Assembly: GCA_900546695.1 (NCBI GenBank)
Contig: URDX01000039.1
Location: 1-13,945, forward strand
Direction of reading: 5' to 3'
DNA length: 13,945 nucleotides
From: an uncultured Eubacteriales bacterium
GTDB lineage: Bacteria; Bacillota; Clostridia; Oscillospirales; CAG-272
Shown here piece after piece: positions 7,825 through 13,585 of the stretch (its first letter is position 1; every line of letters begins with the position of its first letter). The position numbers were made by a program, and so were the translations under genes. A model generated the notes under the pieces. That model was given only the letters and a program-made list of their open reading frames with translations. It was not told where the DNA came from and did not search any database.

Positions 7825-9768
7825 TTATCGCTTCATTATAATTACCGCGCCGTCGGTGCGGCAGACGGTTTCGTAGCCGTCGGCGATGAATGCCTGCTCG
7901 CGTTTGTCGGCTTCCGTGCTGCTTATCGCGCGGATATCGAGCACGACGTAATCGGTGTCTGCCGATGTCGCGTTATCGTCGAGCTGATAGATTATCTCGC
8001 GGTCTGCAAGGTGCGGCAGAATGAACGTGTCGCTTGTGACGCTTGCGTCGTCGGGTATTACCGTTATCGCCTCGTTTATTGCTTCGCACTTAGCGCGCAC
8101 TGCGCCGTTCGGGTTTATTGCCGAGCCGAGCGGCAGAGCATAGTCGGAGAAGAACAGCGCGGATGCGGAGAGCATCACGGCGCAGAGCGCTCTGCGCGCG
8201 CGTTTTCCGAGGTCGGAGAGATTGAGCGCAGCTGCGTAGAAAAGGAATGCGCTCCAGCCGAAAACGTACTGAAAATATATCGAGTGCTGATACTGATAAT
8301 CGGACATCAGACCGATGAGCAGCAGCGGGCAGAGCAGCAGCAGACGGTGCGGGCGGCGCGTTACTAACGGCAGCAGCGCGAGCGGGAGCAGCGCCTGTGC
8401 AAGGAAGGTGAGTTTTTCCGCCTCGAACGACTCCGAGAAAACGAGCACGGGGTTTTTCAGAACATTTATAATGACTCCGACGAGCGAGCCGCCGTCGGTC
8501 ATGAAATTGTCGTAGCGATAGCTCATGATGCCGTATCCGAAGCTTGAAAGAAACCATGAGGTAAACATAAACCAAGCGACGGAACCGAGCAGCAGAGCAA
8601 GTCCGCGGCGTCTGCCGTGCGTGAAGAAGCTGTCGGAAGCCGAGCGTATGCGGCGGGAGAGCGGGAGCTTTTCCGCGCTGCCGTTTTTCGGTTCGGTCGT
8701 GCCGCCCTGCTCGGGTTTGCCGTCATGTACGGATACGCCGCCGGGCGCGGGTATGCCGTCGTGACCGTCCGATATTAGCTTATATATGCCGAAGAAGGCG
8801 ACGTATACCGCCGCATCCTCCTTGACGGCGAGTGTCAGAATAGCGAACAGCGCCGTGAGAATGCGTGATTTTTTACCCTCCTGCTCGGAGAAGTAAAACA
8901 GCCACAGCAGCAGCGGCGCGAGAAAGCAGTTCTCATGAAGGTCATAGGAGCAGCCGCCCGTGAGCGCGGGATACAGTGCGTACGCAAGGCAGAGCGCGGC
9001 GCTGAGCGGCGGGGTGAGTCTGCGGCGGCGGGCGATGAAGTAGAGCGGAATAACGCCCGAGCCGACTATCACCGCCTGCAGTATCTGGAGCGTCAGCGGC
9101 GAGCGGAAAACAAAGTAGAAGGGCAGCATCAGGTAATATATCGGTGAAAAATGCACTGCGAAATGCTGTATGATCGCATCCCGTTCGCAGCTGACCGTCT
9201 GTGTGAAGTCGCGCGCCATGCTGGCAAACATGTTGCAGAATATTCCGAAGTCATAGCAGGGAGAGGAATAGTTAAGATACCGTGCGCAGGTGAACAGCGC
9301 GATAAAGACCGCCTGCGCCGCGCCGAATACGAGCGCGAGTATCAGGAACAGCCGTTTGCTCTGCGGCAGCGTGAGTCGGTCGGAGCTGTCGAGCGCGACA
9401 TATATATCGGTGATTACGACGGGCACGAGCAGACCGAGCAGCAGCGTTATATCCGAGGAGAAACGCAGTGCGATGAGCGCGAGTAGATTTACCGAAAAGA
9501 GCAGTGCGGCATTATCCGAGTCAAAGCAGAGCCGCCCCGCTCCCGCGGATATCCGTGCGCCTGCACCGTGCGAGACAATAGCGGTCTGCAGCGTGGTGAG
9601 CAGCAGAAAGGCGGATACAAACAGCCCCGCATACAGAATAAGCGAGGTACCCGATGCGAATTCTGGGGTGAGCAGGCTCGCGGAGGAGCCTGAGCGCAGA
9701 CCCGTCAACACGGTCGCGATAAGCACCGCTGCAGTCCATGCGGCTATGGCGCGTTTGATTATCTTCAT
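7825..9768 (-). CDS. DUF2079 multi-pass membrane protein (GT-C glycosyltransferase-like)
   Basis: This 647-residue protein is highly hydrophobic with ten or more predicted membrane segments. DUF2079 features are clear: NYSSPCYDFGIFCNM with Asp173, IIQHFAVHFSPIYYLMLPFY (His202, His206) in the large loop, YDLHENCFLAP (His278, Glu279) and LAVKEDAAVY (Glu317, Asp318). DUF2079 proteins resemble the GT-C superfamily of polyprenyl-phosphate-sugar dependent transferases, but their reaction is not established. A hydrophilic insert at about residues 333-387 is rich in Gly, His, Asp and Pro. The start at 9768 is preferred over an in-frame ATG at 9876, because the longer form would overlap the promoter at 9867-9895. 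No Shine-Dalgarno lies at normal distance; GAAAGGA lies just beyond a leader hairpin. A role in surface glycan assembly with the CapA-like lipoprotein is inference only. Confidence 0.85.
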   Translation of the reverse strand: MKIIKRAIAAWTAAVLIATVLTGLRSGSSASLLTPEFASGTSLILYAGLFVSAFLLLTTLQTAIVSHGAGARISAGAGRLCFDSDNAALLFSVNLLALIALRFSSDITLLLGLLVPVVITDIYVALDSSDRLTLPQSKRLFLILALVFGAAQAVFIALFTCARYLNYSSPCYDFGIFCNMFASMARDFTQTVSCERDAIIQHFAVHFSPIYYLMLPFYFVFRSPLTLQILQAVIVGSGVIPLYFIARRRRLTPPLSAALCLAYALYPALTGGCSYDLHENCFLAPLLLWLFYFSEQEGKKSRILTALFAILTLAVKEDAAVYVAFFGIYKLISDGHDGIPAPGGVSVHDGKPEQGGTTEPKNGSAEKLPLSRRIRSASDSFFTHGRRRGLALLLGSVAWFMFTSWFLSSFGYGIMSYRYDNFMTDGGSLVGVIINVLKNPVLVFSESFEAEKLTFLAQALLPLALLPLVTRRPHRLLLLCPLLLIGLMSDYQYQHSIYFQYVFGWSAFLFYAAALNLSDLGKRARRALCAVMLSASALFFSDYALPLGSAINPNGAVRAKCEAINEAITVIPDDASVTSDTFILPHLADREIIYQLDDNATSADTDYVVLDIRAISSTEADKREQAFIADGYETVCRTDGAVIIMKR

Positions 9769-9776
9769 TATATAAA

Positions 9777-9805
9777 TCGCTTTCGTGCGGCGAAAGCGTC
9801 CTTTC
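9777..9805 (-). promoter_or_regulatory. Shine-Dalgarno plus stem-loop leader of the DUF2079 gene
   Basis: On the minus strand GAAAGGA (9799-9805) is followed directly by a perfect 8-bp stem-loop (arms 9791-9798 and 9778-9785, CGCTTTCG, 5-nt loop). Nine nt (9769-9777) then separate the stem from the ATG. In the linear sequence the ribosome site is too far from the start; folding the hairpin brings it to about 9 nt. The same GAAAGGA is used at normal spacing by the neighbouring CapA-like gene. A weaker GAAAG lies inside the 3' arm of the stem. Confidence 0.5.
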
Positions 9806-9866
9806 GTGCGGAATGTTGTCGTGTGCGGCAGCCGTCTGTCAGATAGGGCGGCGGGATACACGTATA

Positions 9867-9895
9867 ATTTTACCATGCGTCCATGCCTTTGTCAA
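9867..9895 (-). promoter_or_regulatory. Sigma-A promoter of the DUF2079 gene
   Basis: A perfect -35 TTGACA (9890-9895, minus strand), a 17-nt spacer and -10 TAAAAT (9867-9872). The predicted start near 9860 gives a leader of about 90 nt. The architecture equals that of the promoter at 13557-13585. Confidence 0.8.
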
Positions 9896-9922
9896 TGAAA
9901 AATATGCATGCTTTGCGGCGGA

Positions 9923-9983
9923 CGGGGAATATAGCGCGGCGGTGTGCGGACGTTGCGCGGCGGCGGGGAATATCGCGCGGCGG
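9923..9983. repeat. Pair of 20-bp direct repeats with 41-bp period
   Basis: CGGGGAATATAGCGCGGCGG at 9923-9942 recurs at 9964-9983 with one mismatch (ATATC). The pair lies between the divergent DUF2079 promoter and the tail-fibre-like genes. It could be a partial duplication or paired binding sites; nothing else in the window matches it. Confidence 0.6.
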
Positions 9984-10028
9984 GGCTCAAATTCTGCTGC
10001 GGTACTTCCATGTTACACGCGCTGCGGG

Positions 10029-10076
10029 TATAATTGCTTTGTAAGGGAACACGGCGCTGCGGCGCGGAAAAGGAGG
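10029..10076 (+). promoter_or_regulatory. Possible -10 and ribosome site of the tail-fibre-like gene pair
   Basis: TATAAT at 10029-10034 is a perfect -10, but the sequence 17 nt upstream (TTCCAT) is a poor -35, so activity may need an activator or another sigma factor. AGGAGG at 10071-10076 is a strong ribosome site 3 nt before the ATG at 10080; its end extends into an A-run. Confidence 0.4.
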
Positions 10077-10079
10077 AAA

Positions 10080-11048
10080 ATGAATCCGTCAGTTTTCAGA
10101 ATAAAGCTCGATCTTCACGGCACGACCCCCGGGGCGGTGCTGAGGATAAGCGAGGGCGATACGGCGCGAAAGCTCGTCTGCGAGCTCTGCGAGAACGGCA
10201 GACCCTACCGCTTTGCCGAGGATTGCTATGCGGTCTTTGAGGCGACAAAGCCGGATGGGTCGACGGTCGCGGGCGATACCGTCATAGCCGACTGCTCACG
10301 TATAGAATACGGTATACCGTCGGCGGCGGTGAACGTCAGCGGAGAGGTGAGCTGCTGCTTCAAGGTCTACGGCGAGGACGGACTTATGTTAATAACGCCG
10401 TCGTTCAGCATCATAGTGACAGAGGAGGTATACGATACCGATTATCCCGAGGGTACAGATTCATTCAAGGCGCTCGACAGTCTTGTAACCCATACTCTTG
10501 ATGTAATAGGGCAGGCGACCGCATCCGCTTCAGCTGCCGCTGCGAGTGCATCGGCGGCTGAGGCCAGTGCGTCAGAGGCGCAGGACAGTGCATCTGAGGC
10601 TGCTGCGAGCGCAAGTACTGCAGCCGCGAATGTTGCCGGGGCGACTGACAAGGCACAGGGCTATGCCGATGCAGCTGCCGCGAGCGCACAGACTGCGGCA
10701 TCAAAGGTCAGCGCGTGTGCATCCGCCGTCGAGGCGGCGAAAAAGTACGCTATGGGTCAGGCGCAGAGCGTAACGACCGCAACACCAGGGCTGTTTTGCT
10801 CGGAGGGCATCAGGTATGTATGCTCGGTAAAGGTGACGTCGCTCACCGTCTACTCGTTTGCCGACTGCTCGATTGAGTTTGTCGCGGGCAGCACGATAAG
10901 CGTATCACTCCCGTCAAACTGCCGCTACGCGACGGCTGAGCCTGTGTACAAACCGGGCTATGCATATGTGCTCTACTTCGAGCCGTTCAGCGCTGCGGGG
11001 CAGTCGCTGTATAAGGTCTCGTGCGAGTGCCTCGGTGCGATATCATGA
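10080..11048 (+). CDS. BppU-like phage baseplate/tail-fibre protein with Ala/Ser-rich shaft
   Basis: This 322-residue protein has three parts. Residues 1-118 resemble the N-terminal domain of phage baseplate upper proteins (BppU type): RIKLDLHG, YAVFEATKPDGS, and a strand ending at SFSIIVTEEV. Residues 145-222 are an Ala/Ser repeat shaft of the SASAAEASASEA kind, typical of trimeric phage fibre stalks. Residues 235-322 are a compact beta-rich tip with several cysteines. There is no signal peptide. The start at 10080 is set by AGGAGG just upstream; an open frame reaching further upstream has no ribosome site. The stop codon overlaps the next start codon (ATGA), so the two are co-translated. 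No capsid, tail tube, lysis or integrase gene lies nearby. The fibre-like architecture is clear; whether it belongs to a prophage remnant, tailocin or host-adopted system is not visible. Confidence 0.72.
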   Translation: MNPSVFRIKLDLHGTTPGAVLRISEGDTARKLVCELCENGRPYRFAEDCYAVFEATKPDGSTVAGDTVIADCSRIEYGIPSAAVNVSGEVSCCFKVYGEDGLMLITPSFSIIVTEEVYDTDYPEGTDSFKALDSLVTHTLDVIGQATASASAAAASASAAEASASEAQDSASEAAASASTAAANVAGATDKAQGYADAAAASAQTAASKVSACASAVEAAKKYAMGQAQSVTTATPGLFCSEGIRYVCSVKVTSLTVYSFADCSIEFVAGSTISVSLPSNCRYATAEPVYKPGYAYVLYFEPFSAAGQSLYKVSCECLGAIS

Positions 11049-11956
11049 GACACCATCGCAGCGAGCATATAAACGCGCCGTTTACGACCGCCGCTTTTTC
11101 GGGCACCGATGAGGCTGCGTGGTCGGACGGCGGCAGCTACAGACTCCGCGCGTGCCGCGTTTTCGGAAAAACCGAAAAGGTCATCCGCATCGGCTATAAC
11201 ATGATAGACAAGACGACCTTCAGCGCGGTCAACGAATCGAGTCTCAAGCCCGTCGCGCTCGTTCAGACGACCGATACGGGCATATCGGGCAGGGTGTATC
11301 TGAATAACTTTTTAAAGACGACGGTCGCGCTCCGCCCGGGTATAAACTACACGTTTACCGCGAAAGCCGAAACGGGCAGCGCACTGTCGGTCTATGCGGG
11401 CGAGCGGCTGCTCGTCGAGATACCCGCGGGCAGCGGAACGTATACGGGCAGCTTTACGGCGGCATCGAAAACGATAGAGCTGTATCTGCGTCAGCCGAGC
11501 GATGTTGAATGCAGATTTACGCTCGGCGAACTCATGCTCTACAATACGGCGATAGTGTCGCACCAGTACGAGCCGTACACGGGCGGCGTTATGAAGCCGG
11601 ATTTTATCGTGAATAACTGCACGTATTCGGACGGTACGGGCAGCGCGCGTGCGCGTGACCTTGCCGCGGTCGGCGATGTCTGCGACGAGCAGGATCTGTG
11701 CACGGGCTGCATCACCCGACGCATCGGCGTGATAAAGAGCTACGGCGGCGAGACTGTCACGGGCGATTATATCACGCCGGGCGGCAGTCTCACAAGCGGC
11801 AGTCTTGTATTTTATGTGCTGCCCGAGCCGCGCGGCGAGCGTACGGCGGCGGTACGGCTCGGCGACGGCAGTGCAAGCGGCAGCATTACGCGCACGGCGG
11901 GCGATGTCAGCGGGACTCGAATAGAACTTGAACTGACCGTGCCGCGGGTCGGCTAA
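11045..11956 (+). CDS. Phage tail/receptor-binding-like protein with jelly-roll module
   Basis: This 303-residue protein starts within the stop codon of the preceding gene (ATGA overlap) and has no clear ribosome site of its own, so it is translationally coupled. Residues about 50-178 look like a carbohydrate-binding jelly roll: YLNNFLKTTVALRPGINYTF followed by alternating strands. That module ends in a phage-style signature, MLYNTAIVSHQYEPYTGG (164-181). Residues 215-263 resemble the tail-fibre segment 'DLxTGxxTRRIGV.....YxLPEP'. The C-terminus is Gly/Ser-rich beta. These blocks recur in minor tail and receptor-binding proteins of Firmicutes phages, where they contact cell-surface glycans. 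Two cysteines in CTGC (219-222) are unusual for the family. The phage-tail relationship is fairly sure; ligand and present role are unknown. Confidence 0.68.
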   Translation: MRHHRSEHINAPFTTAAFSGTDEAAWSDGGSYRLRACRVFGKTEKVIRIGYNMIDKTTFSAVNESSLKPVALVQTTDTGISGRVYLNNFLKTTVALRPGINYTFTAKAETGSALSVYAGERLLVEIPAGSGTYTGSFTAASKTIELYLRQPSDVECRFTLGELMLYNTAIVSHQYEPYTGGVMKPDFIVNNCTYSDGTGSARARDLAAVGDVCDEQDLCTGCITRRIGVIKSYGGETVTGDYITPGGSLTSGSLVFYVLPEPRGERTAAVRLGDGSASGSITRTAGDVSGTRIELELTVPRVG

Positions 11957-11969
11957 AATCGTCCGGACC

Positions 11970-12080
11970 GAAAAAGCGAAAACAGAATATTATAATTGAG
12001 CTTTAGTATGTCCCATATAGCAGATAAGGGGTCGGAATCCTGACGGATTCCTGCTTAAAGTATAATGTTTTCGCTTTTTC
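11970..12080 (+). other. 111-nt long-hairpin element after the tail-fibre-like genes
   Basis: Perfect 15-bp terminal inverted repeats (GAAAAAGCGAAAACA at 11970-11984, complement at 12066-12080) bracket 81 nt. Inside, the 3' arm keeps pairing without a gap: TATAA 12061-12065 with 11990-11994, TAAAG 12056-12060 with 12001-12005, TGCT 12052-12055 with 12019-12022, and GGATTCC 12045-12051 with 12034-12040 around a TGAC tetraloop. All unpaired bases lie in the 5' arm. It begins 14 nt after the gene pair. It may be a structured 3' UTR, an ncRNA or a small inverted-repeat element; no coding frame and no target-site duplication was seen. Confidence 0.5.
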
Positions 12081-12162
12081 TGCGCCCCGACCCTCAGCTC
12101 GGCAAAATCACGCAGACCGAATTTTCAAAAACGGTTGAGTTTAATATTTTGTTTTGATACGA

Positions 12163-12201
12163 AAAGCCGTCTCATGTATGTTTCATACATGAAGCGGCTT
12201 T
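12163..12201. terminator. Terminator closing the tail-fibre-like unit
   Basis: AAAGCCG (12163-12169) pairs with CGGCTTT (12195-12201), and after a 3-nt internal mismatch CATGTATG (12173-12180) pairs with CATACATG (12184-12191) around a TTT loop. The stem ends in TTT and CATTTTG follows on the + strand; on the minus strand TTTT follows. It is a strong rho-independent terminator for the + strand and possibly for both. The 80 nt between this and the hairpin element (12081-12162) show nothing else. Confidence 0.82.
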
Positions 12202-12410
12202 CATTTTGTCAAGACAGTATTTATATACGACGTACAATAGGTACAGCGCATGCCGTGCGGAACGGTGGCACGGGCACGGCTGCATGACTGCACGAAACTG
12301 CGTAGTCACAAGCGACGCGGCGGTTGCCCGAGCGAGGGCGAATTTTATCGGGTGCGGAACACTCCCCCGTCCGCTGCATAATATATTATAGGCGGCTGAA
12401 ATCACCGCCT
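12202..12410. other. Non-coding structured stretch before the microprotein gene
   Basis: No plausible reading frame. Several short stems are present: CCGTGC/GCACGG with a 9-nt loop near 12250-12280, TGACT/AGTCA near 12285-12308, GCCC/GGGC near 12327-12340, and AGGCGG/CCGCCT at 12390-12410. At 12377-12385 CATAATATA fits the sporulation sigma-K -10 form CATANNNTA, with AC (12359-12360) 16 nt upstream. No known RNA family was recognised; the sporulation promoter is only a consensus match. Confidence 0.3.
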
Positions 12411-12448
12411 CGGCGCATGCGCCGTATAATACGGAATATGACGGAGGT
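12411..12448 (+). promoter_or_regulatory. Palindromic promoter region and ribosome site of the microprotein gene
   Basis: A perfect 14-bp palindrome CGGCGCATGCGCCG (12411-12424) overlaps a 13-nt palindrome CCGTATAATACGG (12422-12434) that contains a perfect -10 TATAAT (12425-12430). There is no matching -35. GGAGGT at 12443-12448 is the ribosome site for the ATG at 12454. The palindrome over the -10 could be an operator. Confidence 0.4.
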
Positions 12449-12453
12449 CAGAA

Positions 12454-12591
12454 ATGAACTGTCTTTGCAATCTTTTCAGTGACGATACACTGTGGATCAT
12501 CATCCTTATAATCCTCGTGCTCCTGCTCGCTTGCAACAACGGCACCAGCACTAACTCCGGCTCGGGCTGCGGCTGCGGCTGCGGAGTCTGA
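12454..12591 (+). CDS. 45-residue cysteine-rich membrane microprotein
   Basis: This short gene encodes MNCLCNLFSDD, a strongly hydrophobic segment of about 14 residues (13-26, Trp/Ile/Leu), then CNNGT, a Gly/Ser/Asn stretch and a tail GCGCGCGV. Six cysteines (3, 5, 27, 39, 41, 43) flank the membrane segment on both sides. A good ribosome site (GGAGGT, 5 nt spacing), own leader and a strong terminator at 12670-12710 support it as a real monocistronic gene. The N-terminus has no basic residues, so it is not a normal signal peptide, and LLLAC is not a convincing lipobox. The layout recalls small Cys/Gly-rich membrane proteins of spore-forming Firmicutes (YjcZ-like in style), but I cannot assign a family. 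A metal-binding or disulfide role for the CGCGC tail is inference. Confidence 0.7.
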   Translation: MNCLCNLFSDDTLWIIILIILVLLLACNNGTSTNSGSGCGCGCGV

Positions 12592-12626
12592 AAAGCGCGG
12601 GACGTCGAATAAAAAGGTCGTGTGCG

Positions 12627-12654
12627 GCGTAGGCGGCGGGCGCGCCGCCTACGC
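12627..12654. other. GC-rich perfect hairpin after the microprotein gene
   Basis: GCGTAGGCGGCG (12627-12638) and its exact complement (12643-12654) form a 12-bp stem with a 4-nt loop (GGCG). No T-tract follows directly on either strand, so it is not a standard terminator. It lies between the stop codon and the true terminator and may protect the short mRNA from 3' decay. Confidence 0.5.
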
Positions 12655-12669
12655 GCCAAAAATAAAGAC

Positions 12670-12710
12670 GGCAGGGTGCTTCGGGTATGAAGCATCCTGC
12701 CTGTTTTTTT
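12670..12710 (+). terminator. Rho-independent terminator of the microprotein gene
   Basis: A 13-bp stem (12670-12682 with 12689-12701, GGCAGGGTGCTTC, one G-U pair), a 6-nt loop and a T7 tract at 12704-12710. This is a textbook terminator for the + strand, 79 nt after the microprotein stop codon. Confidence 0.93.
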
Positions 12711-13126
12711 AAATTCAGATATAAAAATACGTGCCCTTAGATATGATACATGCGCCGTAACGCATAGGCATGCACTTCGCGGATTGTCATTTCACCGCCG
12801 CCGCGACCTGTCACAAGCAATCGAGCAACCACGTAATCGCGACGATAAGCAACACGCTCAAGTTGACTTACGGTCAACTTACGATTGTCTGAGTGTTGCC
12901 GACTGCTTTATGCCGCATGTCAACCACAGGTTGTCACGACATGGCTGCGCGCGTCGAGAGTACTGCCGTAATGCAGCTTTATAACGATTTCATGCGCGCG
13001 CCGCAAGCAACAAAAATCAGCATGCGCACCACAACGTCAAGCTGAGGTTGTCAGCGAACTGCTTTCGGCAAGCAGCTGTCTGCGATCGGTGATCGGCAGT
13101 CATGAGCCGCATAAAAATCGCACAGC
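12711..13126. repeat. 417-nt non-coding tract with 17-nt repeats and hairpins
   Basis: No credible gene. Three imperfect copies of a 17-mer GTCAA-N7-TTGTC lie at 12873-12889, 12919-12935 and 13036-13052; the last two share 14 of 17 bases. Each is part of a stem: 12849-12899 (AAGTTGAC/GTCAACTT inner, GCAACA/TGTTGC outer), 12917-12945 (CATGTC/GACATG outer, AACC/GGTT inner) and 13041-13055 (GCTGA/TCAGC). Two more hairpins follow, CTGCTT/AAGCAG near 13059-13075 and CGATC/GATCG near 13083-13095. The tract is downstream of the lipoprotein gene on the minus strand; a clear terminator for that gene was not found. Confidence 0.4.
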
Positions 13127-13513
13127 TTACGATTCCGCAGCGGTCTCGACGGTCTCCTCGGAAGCGCCGCTCGGAAGCGGGTACTTGTCAGCGAGAGCAT
13201 TCAGCTCGTCGATAGCGGCTCTCCACTGCTCGAGATAAGACTGAAGGTCGCTCTGAGAATAGTTGCCGGGCTTCTTATTGATAGCTCTTGCACTCTTGAG
13301 CAGGGTCGACCACTCCTTGAAGTCGGCGGAGTCGTATACGTCGTTGAACGCGCAGCACTTGACCGCGTTGTAGAAGGCGCTGCCGAACTCGGAATAGGTC
13401 TTAGCGATCTGAGCTTTTGTATCCGCCTCGGACTCGCAGGAGGCGAGCGCGACGGACGCGAATATCATAGCAACCGCGAGGATTATCGCGGAAAGTCTGT
13501 TTGTTCTTTTCAT
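13127..13513 (-). CDS. Small lipoprotein of unknown function
   Basis: This 128-residue protein starts with a lipoprotein signal (MKRTNR, hydrophobic stretch, lipobox LASC with Cys26), so it should be anchored outside the cell. The mature part is mostly helical and charged (ESEADTKAQIAKTYSEFGSAFYNAV, then ADFKEWSTLLKSARAI and LQSYLEQWRAAIDELNALADKYP), with a CC pair at about 57-58 and an acidic Glu/Thr/Ser tail. I recognise no domain. The start at 13513 is set by GGAGG (13521-13525), 7 nt upstream; a longer in-frame reading would run across the promoter. The gene appears monocistronic. Such small lipoproteins with a helical body may act as substrate-binding or stress-related surface proteins, but nothing specific is visible. 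Confidence 0.8.
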   Translation of the reverse strand: MKRTNRLSAIILAVAMIFASVALASCESEADTKAQIAKTYSEFGSAFYNAVKCCAFNDVYDSADFKEWSTLLKSARAINKKPGNYSQSDLQSYLEQWRAAIDELNALADKYPLPSGASEETVETAAES

Positions 13514-13556
13514 TTCAGTTCCTCCGTGGAAAAGCGTTAGCCGAATTCCTTCGTCC

Positions 13557-13585
13557 ATTTTAGCATAAAAAATACGGTTTGTCAA
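13557..13585 (-). promoter_or_regulatory. Sigma-A promoter of the small lipoprotein gene
   Basis: Perfect -35 TTGACA (13580-13585, minus strand), 17-nt spacer, -10 TAAAAT (13557-13562). The predicted start near 13550 leaves a short leader of about 36 nt with the GGAGG ribosome site. Near-consensus, so expression is probably strong. Confidence 0.83.

Noticed and set aside
9290..9775. Open frames on the + strand opposite the DUF2079 gene
   Set aside because: The minus-strand product has clear DUF2079 motifs and membrane segments; these are shadows.
9769..9876. N-terminal extension of the DUF2079 protein (start at 9876)
   Set aside because: It would place the start codon inside the -35/-10 promoter, and the extra 36 residues are basic and unlike a membrane protein N-terminus.
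10080..11956. Diversity-generating retroelement target genes
   Set aside because: The tip-like proteins would be plausible targets, but no reverse transcriptase and no template repeat lies in the window.
11970..12080. Insertion sequence or MITE with target duplication
   Set aside because: The 15-bp terminal repeats fit, but the flanking bases show no matching direct repeat, so insertion is not shown.
12402..12695. Minus-strand frame with a Pro/Gln/Glu repeat
   Set aside because: The repeat is the antisense reading of the Cys-Gly tail of the microprotein, and the frame runs through two hairpins including the terminator.
12849..13095. CRISPR array
   Set aside because: Only three imperfect 17-nt repeats with unequal spacing; no uniform spacers and no cas genes.
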